Shown here: positions 6,750 to 11,043 of the stretch, in pieces
How the letters are laid out: each line of letters starts with the position of its first letter
How positions within the stretch are numbered: position 1 is the first letter of the stretch
DNA from: Hirudo medicinalis
Taxonomy: Eukaryota > Annelida > Clitellata > Hirudinida > Hirudinidae
Direction of reading: 5' to 3'
NCBI GenBank assembly: GCA_011800805.1
Contig: MPNW01001502.1
Coordinates: forward strand, 13,498 to 24,540
Length of the DNA stretch: 11,043 nucleotides
The notes under the pieces: generated by a model
What the model was told of the DNA's origin: nothing
The model's input: only the letters and a program-made list of their open reading frames with translations
Database searches by the model: none
Position numbers and translations under genes: made by a program

Positions 6750-8399
6750 TTATCTGAAAACCCAATACAACACCGTCATCATTAAAAGAAGTAATACTGA
6801 TAATATTTTATAATTACCTATACCGCTCCATCCCTTGCTGTGCAATGGTTCCCAAATAGATTTCCAATACAATGTATTGCTTTCTTTGGTATAGTGCACG
6901 GGATAAATGTATGAAAAAACAATTTGCATGATTACACACGCAACAAACAAATAAAAGGCCATCATCATAAATGGTATTTTACCCATCACGGTATCGGGGG
7001 AAAATTTATTCGCAGCATATACGGCCGCACCCAATAGCGAACCCAACCATAATGTATACTGAGCTGATTTTGCCGATGCCTTTTTCCAAAAAATGCCCAG
7101 CAAAAAAACACAAGTAATGGGTGGCGCAATATGTGCGATTACATCGTTGATACCGTTAAACAAGCTTTCGTATCGATTGAGCAAGGGCAATAGCCCAACG
7201 GAAAACACCAACGCAATGCCGGCCGACCATCTGCCCACCGATACCAGTTTTTTATCCGAAGCATCGGGCTTCAATCTTTTATATAAATCGAAACTTGCGA
7301 GTGTGGCAATGGAGTTTAACGCCCCGGCTATCTGACTCATCAACCCCGAAAGCAATGCTGCTACCAATATGCCTACCAAGCCAGTGGGCACTAACTGTGT
7401 AATCATTACTGTGTAAATACCTTTAGTGTTGAGTATGATTTCGCCGTTCGCTCCTGCTTGTTTAAGGCTGCTCAGATCAAGTGCATGGGAATGATACAGC
7501 ACATAGGCAAACAATCCGGGTAGTACAAAAATAAACACCGGTAATATTTTTATGAACCCACAAAACAAAGCGCCCACACGGGCGTGGTTTTCGTCTTTAG
7601 CTCCTAATGCACGCTGCACAATGGTTTGATCGGCGCACCAATACCATATACCCAAAATTGGATACCCTAAAAAAACGGCCAACCAGCTCATGCCGCTGGC
7701 ATCGCCAACCGGACGTATCATACTCAATTTATCTAAGGAGTTGGTTTGTTGCAATACTTCGGTCATGTGATGCCACCCACCCACTTTGTTCCAAGAAAAA
7801 ATGGTAATAATAATAGCCCCCACAATCAATACAATACTCTGAATGCTTTCGGTAACCACCACAGCCCTCAATCCGCCAATGATTGTGTATAGTCCGGTAA
7901 GTGTGGCTATTACGATAATGCTGGTGTACATATTGATGCCGAACAAAGTTTCTAATACAATGCCGCCCGCCAAAAACGAAAAAGCGATATGAATGATGAT
8001 GGCCGAAATGATAGAGATAAAAGCCAGCCAATCCCTGCAAGCCTTATTGTACCTTCGTTCCAGAAAATCGGGGAGTGTAGAAACGCCCGACCGAATATAG
8101 AAGGGAATGAATAGCAAGGCCAATAAAATAAGCGTAAACGCAGCCATCCATTCAAAATTACCATTGAGCAATCCCGTATCAAATCCGCTTTGCGCAAGGC
8201 TTACCAGATGCAGACAAGAAATATTGGTAGCAAATAGTGCCAACCCTATCATAGGCCATCGCAGCATTTTGTCCGCCAAAAAATAATCGCCCGATGCCGA
8301 GGTGTGTTTATTCTTTTTTCGCGTACCGCTCCATAATCCAATAGTAACAATAAATAAGATGTAGGCAATCGTTGTTATAATATCGGGTGTGCTTACCAT
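6750..8399 (-). CDS. Sodium/solute symporter (SSS/SGLT family), probable L-fucose or related sugar importer
   Basis: A 549-residue inner-membrane protein with about 13-14 hydrophobic segments, of the length usual for bacterial SGLT-type members of TC 2.A.21. Family signatures are seen in order: SGDYFLADK (36-44), NGNFEWMAA (79-87), GGLRAVVVTESIQSIVL (175-191), WYWCADQTIVQRALGAKD (252-269) and SGLMSQIAGALNSIATL (351-367) followed by DLYKR, the region that in vSGLT contributes to the sodium site. It should couple sodium entry to import of a small sugar. The placement between fuconate dehydratase and a mutarotase makes L-fucose the best guess for substrate; sequence alone does not show specificity. 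The gap to the dehydratase stop is 32 bases, consistent with one transcript. There is no SusC/SusD-like gene in the window, so this is the only transporter seen for the pathway. Confidence 0.92.
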   Translation of the reverse strand: MVSTPDIITTIAYILFIVTIGLWSGTRKKNKHTSASGDYFLADKMLRWPMIGLALFATNISCLHLVSLAQSGFDTGLLNGNFEWMAAFTLILLALLFIPFYIRSGVSTLPDFLERRYNKACRDWLAFISIISAIIIHIAFSFLAGGIVLETLFGINMYTSIIVIATLTGLYTIIGGLRAVVVTESIQSIVLIVGAIIITIFSWNKVGGWHHMTEVLQQTNSLDKLSMIRPVGDASGMSWLAVFLGYPILGIWYWCADQTIVQRALGAKDENHARVGALFCGFIKILPVFIFVLPGLFAYVLYHSHALDLSSLKQAGANGEIILNTKGIYTVMITQLVPTGLVGILVAALLSGLMSQIAGALNSIATLASFDLYKRLKPDASDKKLVSVGRWSAGIALVFSVGLLPLLNRYESLFNGINDVIAHIAPPITCVFLLGIFWKKASAKSAQYTLWLGSLLGAAVYAANKFSPDTVMGKIPFMMMAFYLFVACVIMQIVFSYIYPVHYTKESNTLYWKSIWEPLHSKGWSGIGNYKILSVLLLLMMTVLYWVFR

Positions 8400-8431
8400 T
8401 TGTAGTATTTCGTTTGTTGTTTTACAGAAAA

Positions 8432-9658
8432 TTAATCTTCTTTCAAATCGCAGCTACTGCCGGGCTCTTGGGAAGTGCGGTGCACCCCTCCTTTTACCAA
8501 TACGGGATGCACAAAATGCTCTTTTAAATGTGGAATATGTTCGAGAAACAGTGCCTGATGGCCCATGGCTATGTGATTAAACAATACCAAATGCTGATGA
8601 AGCTGCCCCATATCCCCCACATGCGGTGCTACCGGAATGTCGTATTTTTTGCACAGCAAACTAATGGTAATAAACTCGCTTACACCGCCTACCCTTGCCG
8701 CATCTACTTGTATAAAACCGGCACACTCTGTTTGCAAATAATTTTTAAAAACAATACGATTGGGTACGTGTTCGCCTAATGCTAATTTCACGGGTGCTAC
8801 TGTTTTGGCCAATGTTTGATGGGCAATCACATCGTCGGGATGGGTGGGTTCTTCTACCCAATATGGATTCATGTTTTTTAATTCGTTGCAAATGGAAATG
8901 GCTTGCGGCAAAGTCCACTTCTGATTGGCATCCAACATTACTTTGGCCTGCTCGCCCGCGACTTCTCTTACGATATTGGCTCGACGAATATCTCTTTCCG
9001 GATCGGCAGAACCTACCTTCAACTTCATTGCCGTAAATCCGTTATCAATTGCTTTTTTACAATTTTCTCTTATTTGCTCATCATCATAATTAAACCAACC
9101 TACCGAAGTATCGTAACCGGGATATCCTTTTTCTAAAATGCCCATTCGGCTTGCTTTTGAAGCTGCTTGATCCTGAAGCAAAGCGATGGCTTCTTGGCGT
9201 GTAAGTACATCTTCTAAATACGATAAATCGAGTGTGTTTACAATTTGCTCTGGCGATAAATCTATTAACAATTTCCACAGCGGAACGTTTCTTTTTTTTG
9301 CCCATAAATCGAAACAAGCGTTGGTAACCGAAGCTAAGCCCAAATGCACAACGCCTTTGTGTGGGCCTAACCATCTAAATTGTTGTTCGTTCGATAAACG
9401 ATTGAAAGTAGTGCCGAAGCTGTGCATCAGTTCTTCAATATCCTGACCTACAATTTTATCTGCATAAAACTGTGCGGCGTTGCATACCAAATCGTTTCCG
9501 GCACCTAAGGTAAAAGCCAAACCCGTACCGCTGCAATTATTATCGTCTTTTAAGTTTGTTACAGCATAAGAGTATTGTGGGTCTTTATGTATTGCATCGC
9601 TGCCGGCGTTGGCTTTGAGCGCATATCGCTTGTCAAGGATTATTGCTTTTTGAATCAT
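8432..9658 (-). CDS. fucD: L-fuconate dehydratase (enolase superfamily, MR subgroup)
   Basis: A 408-residue cytoplasmic enzyme predicted to remove water from L-fuconate to give 2-keto-3-deoxy-L-fuconate. It resembles the fuconate dehydratase/ENOSF1 group along its length: SDAIHKDPQYSYA near the N-terminus (20-32), FRWLGPHKGVVHL (94-106), then the MR-subgroup barrel. Expected active-site residues are present: the KxK pair Lys212/Lys214 (MKLKVG), metal ligands Asp243 (MLDANQKW), Glu269 (WVEEPT) and Glu296 (LGEHVPNR), His346 (APHVGD) and Glu373 (LEH). Length is slightly short of the roughly 440 residues of known homologues, with the difference mainly at the termini. It lies 23 bases after the SDR gene stop and 32 bases before the symporter start. 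This gene is the strongest evidence that the locus uses the non-phosphorylating fucose pathway. Confidence 0.92.
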   Translation of the reverse strand: MIQKAIILDKRYALKANAGSDAIHKDPQYSYAVTNLKDDNNCSGTGLAFTLGAGNDLVCNAAQFYADKIVGQDIEELMHSFGTTFNRLSNEQQFRWLGPHKGVVHLGLASVTNACFDLWAKKRNVPLWKLLIDLSPEQIVNTLDLSYLEDVLTRQEAIALLQDQAASKASRMGILEKGYPGYDTSVGWFNYDDEQIRENCKKAIDNGFTAMKLKVGSADPERDIRRANIVREVAGEQAKVMLDANQKWTLPQAISICNELKNMNPYWVEEPTHPDDVIAHQTLAKTVAPVKLALGEHVPNRIVFKNYLQTECAGFIQVDAARVGGVSEFITISLLCKKYDIPVAPHVGDMGQLHQHLVLFNHIAMGHQALFLEHIPHLKEHFVHPVLVKGGVHRTSQEPGSSCDLKED

Positions 9659-9681
9659 AAAAAAAGAGACTTGTTTTTTAT

Positions 9682-10446
9682 CTATAATAATTTTCGATAG
9701 CCCAGTTCTGCACCGCCACTAACGGGCAAAATAGTACCGGTAATAAACCGTGCGGCATGGCTTAATAAGAAAACGGCGGCATCGGCAATCACATCGCCCC
9801 GTGGCATATTTCCTAGGGGCTGCAATTGGTTAAGATAGTTCATCATAGCTTCGGGATGGGGCTGCTGTTGGCTCCATGCTTCTAACATGGGTGTTTTTAT
9901 GGCCGCAGGTGCCAATGCGTTTACACGTATGCCAAAGGGCGCATAATCCAGTGCCATAGCTTTGGTGAGTGCGTTCACAGCCCCTTTTGTAGCTACGTAA
10001 GCAGCATGATTATCTTGCCCAATAGTACCCACCAGCGAACTAGTGTTGAGTACGCTTCCTTTGGAAACCTTCAATAGTTCAATACCATATTTTGTGGTGA
10101 GGTAAATACTGGTAAGGTTTACACTAAACAATAAATGCCACTCCGCTGCAGTGGTGATATGCAGTGGCTTGGAAGGATGCGCTACGGCGGCATTGTTGTG
10201 AATAGCGTCGAGCCGGTTGAATTTATTGGTAATAAGGCTAAAAAGTTTTTCTACCTCTTTTTCATTCGAAATATTACAGGTATAGTGTTGATGGCCGGAG
10301 CCGCTTAATGAACCTATTTTATTTTGCCCTTCGGGACTTTTATCGGCAATACAAACTAAGGCACCGGCTTTAGAATAGGCTTGCGCACATTCCCAGCCAA
10401 TACCATCGGCACCACCGGTAAGCAATATGATTTTATTTTGAAGCAT
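9682..10446 (-). CDS. Short-chain dehydrogenase/reductase, probably an L-fucose-pathway dehydrogenase
   Basis: A 254-residue classical SDR with a single Rossmann domain. It has the glycine-rich dinucleotide motif TGGADGIG (10-17), NNAA (84-87), Asn110, and the catalytic set Ser137, Tyr150 and Lys154 (YVATK). Asp35 at the end of the second strand favours NAD over NADP. With fuconate dehydratase 23 bases downstream, it should act on L-fucose (to fuconolactone) or on 2-keto-3-deoxy-L-fuconate; both steps are carried out by SDR enzymes in known pathways, and sequence by eye does not separate them. It is the first gene of the minus-strand operon. Its start lies 100 bases from the divergent regulator remnant, so the operon promoter should be in that gap. 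The start ATG is followed by the usual short lead-in (LQNKIILLTGG), which supports the chosen start. Confidence 0.88.
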   Translation of the reverse strand: MLQNKIILLTGGADGIGWECAQAYSKAGALVCIADKSPEGQNKIGSLSGSGHQHYTCNISNEKEVEKLFSLITNKFNRLDAIHNNAAVAHPSKPLHITTAAEWHLLFSVNLTSIYLTTKYGIELLKVSKGSVLNTSSLVGTIGQDNHAAYVATKGAVNALTKAMALDYAPFGIRVNALAPAAIKTPMLEAWSQQQPHPEAMMNYLNQLQPLGNMPRGDVIADAAVFLLSHAARFITGTILPVSGGAELGYRKLL

Positions 10447-10546
10447 TTACAATTACTTCTCTGTATCTACAAAAAGATAGCCTACAATGACCATTTCTTA
10501 CACTATTTTAGGATAAAAATAAAATAAAAGTAATATTATAACTAAT
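10447..10546. promoter_or_regulatory. Divergent promoter region between the fucose operon and the regulator remnant
   Basis: A 100-base AT-rich gap between two divergent starts must hold the operon promoter or promoters. On the minus strand TATCTTTT (10472-10479) is a 7/8 match to the Bacteroidota -7 box, but no good -33 box lies at the right distance. Two CTACA copies (10467-10471 and 10482-10486) are 15 bases apart. They could be half-sites for an AraC-type protein, which often binds direct repeats, but such short repeats can occur by chance. Confidence 0.4.
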
Positions 10547-10820
10547 ATGAAACCTGTTTATGCCAAAATATTGGAAGGTGTGGGTAATGGTGTATTTGTT
10601 ACCCGCTATATTGACCGCCCTTACTTTTCTACAGAATTTCATTTTCATAAGGAATAGCCAGATGAGCTATGTGGTGGCGAGTGCGGGAACCCGCATCGTA
10701 GGGGATAATATAGAAAAATTCACCACCGGAGAATTGCTGCTGTTGGGAAGCAACATTCCACATGTATGGCACAACGAGAAAAAATATTTTGAAAAGCATC
10801 ACCATGGTAAAGGGCAAGCC
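10547..10820 (+). pseudogene. AraC-family regulator, frameshifted and truncated (sensor-domain remnant)
   Basis: The ATG at 10547 opens a frame that begins MKPVYAKILEG and reaches EFHFHKE before a TAG at 10655-10657. The protein then continues in a neighbouring frame with QMSYVV, RIVGDNIE and LLLLGSNIPHVWHN. The two halves together match the N-terminal cupin sensor domain of AraC-type regulators common in Bacteroidota sugar loci. One extra base near the TAG explains the shift. The second frame ends at a TGA (10821-10823) after about 90 residues in total. The rest of the sensor domain and the whole helix-turn-helix domain are absent. The break coincides with the apparent end of an IS21-family element. 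The remnant is divergent from the fucose operon, the usual place for its activator, so it was probably the local regulator. The frameshift could be a sequencing error, but the truncation cannot be explained that way. Confidence 0.82.
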
Positions 10821-11043
10821 TGATCAGTAGCACTTTAATTTTGACCCTGAAAAATTATTGCATTTTGTATCTTGTTTTTACAATACACAAAAACTGGAAC
10901 ACCTCCATCCCTTGACTGTCAATTTCGGTAATACCCACCCAAAGATTGGGTTATTGCTTTTTGTTTAGCATGACAAACTTACCGTTTTTTTCTTAAGCTG
11001 TCTCCTTTTAATTCGATGCGATGTGCGGTGTGTACGATTCGAT
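10821..11043 (-). mobile_element. End of an IS21-family insertion sequence (continues beyond the window)
   Basis: Coding for the AraC remnant stops at 10820, and a non-coding stretch beginning TGATCAGTAGCACTTTAATT follows. It leads after about 158 bases to the C-terminus of istB on the minus strand. IS21-family ends start with TG and carry related internal repeats; the TG at 10821 is the natural boundary. I cannot see the other end, so terminal repeats and the target duplication are unconfirmed, and the boundary could be off by some bases. A bulged hairpin near 10929-10955 lies inside the element. Confidence 0.7.
10979..11043 (-). CDS. istB: IstB-like ATPase, C-terminal end (partial, IS21 family)
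   Basis: Reading in from the right edge on the minus strand, the last 20 residues before a TAA (10979-10981) are RIVHTAHRIELKGDSLRKKR. This is the conserved tail of IstB, the AAA+ helper protein of IS21-family transposition ('RIVH.AHRIELKGES.RKK' in Bacteroidota copies). Only this tail is in the window; the ATPase motifs and the partner istA should lie to the right. Transcription points toward the fucose operon. Confidence 0.85.
   Translation of the reverse strand, partial: RIVHTAHRIELKGDSLRKKR

Noticed and set aside
7729..8040. A 103-codon minus-strand frame inside the symporter gene
   Set aside because: It overlaps, in another frame, clear transmembrane segments and SSS signatures, and its His/Tyr-rich product matches no known family.
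10560..10823. An 87-residue plus-strand ORF read as an intact small gene
   Set aside because: Its first 30 or so residues are an out-of-frame reading of the AraC-type N-terminus that starts at 10547; only the part from QMSYVV onward is genuine, so it was treated as one pseudogene.
10929..10955. Bulged hairpin as a terminator for istB
   Set aside because: In the minus-strand direction the stem is not followed by a T-run, and in the plus direction it follows no gene; it may just be part of the IS end.
1..11043. CRISPR array, tRNA or rRNA genes, prophage, defence or toxin systems
   Set aside because: No regularly spaced repeats, tRNA-like cloverleaf or genes of such systems were seen; apart from the IS end the window is occupied by sugar-metabolism genes.

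Overview
The window looks like chromosomal DNA of a Bacteroidota bacterium, probably of the Chitinophagales/Sphingobacteriales type. The clues are Bacteroidota-style signal peptides and lipoboxes on the glycosidases, no Shine-Dalgarno sequences in front of the starts, a family composition typical of plant-glycan scavengers (GH29, GH3, a GH141-like beta-helix protein, an SSS symporter), a C-terminal stub resembling the tail of Bacteroidota secreted proteins, and an IS21-family istB end. The exact genus cannot be told from the sequence.

Layout. Positions 1-78 hold the last 25 codons of a plus-strand gene, followed by a clear intrinsic terminator (152-177) and about 300 bases with no gene. From 482 to 10446 there are seven consecutive minus-strand genes. 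In transcription order (right to left) they are an SDR dehydrogenase, an L-fuconate dehydratase, a sodium/solute symporter, a RhaM-family mutarotase with a lipoprotein signal, a GH141-like beta-helix glycosidase, a GH3 beta-glycosidase and a GH29 alpha-L-fucosidase lipoprotein. Upstream and divergent (10547-10820) lies the broken start of an AraC-type regulator. It carries a frameshift and is then cut off by the end of an IS21-family element (about 10821 to the window edge), whose istB C-terminus runs in from the right on the minus strand.

How the genes fit together. The set reads as a fucoside-scavenging and L-fucose catabolic operon. Two fucosidase candidates of unrelated fold and a xylosidase/glucosidase-type GH3 enzyme trim fucosylated, probably plant-derived, oligosaccharides outside the cytoplasm. 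The exported mutarotase would speed anomer interconversion of the released sugar, and the symporter would import it. The SDR enzyme and fuconate dehydratase would carry out steps of the non-phosphorylating route (L-fucose to L-fuconate to 2-keto-3-deoxy-L-fuconate). The lactonase, a second dehydrogenase and the terminal cleavage enzyme are not in the window. No SusC/SusD pair is present, so the locus seems built for small sugars or oligosaccharides. The most striking local event is the loss of the cluster's own regulator next to an insertion sequence whose genes point towards the operon.
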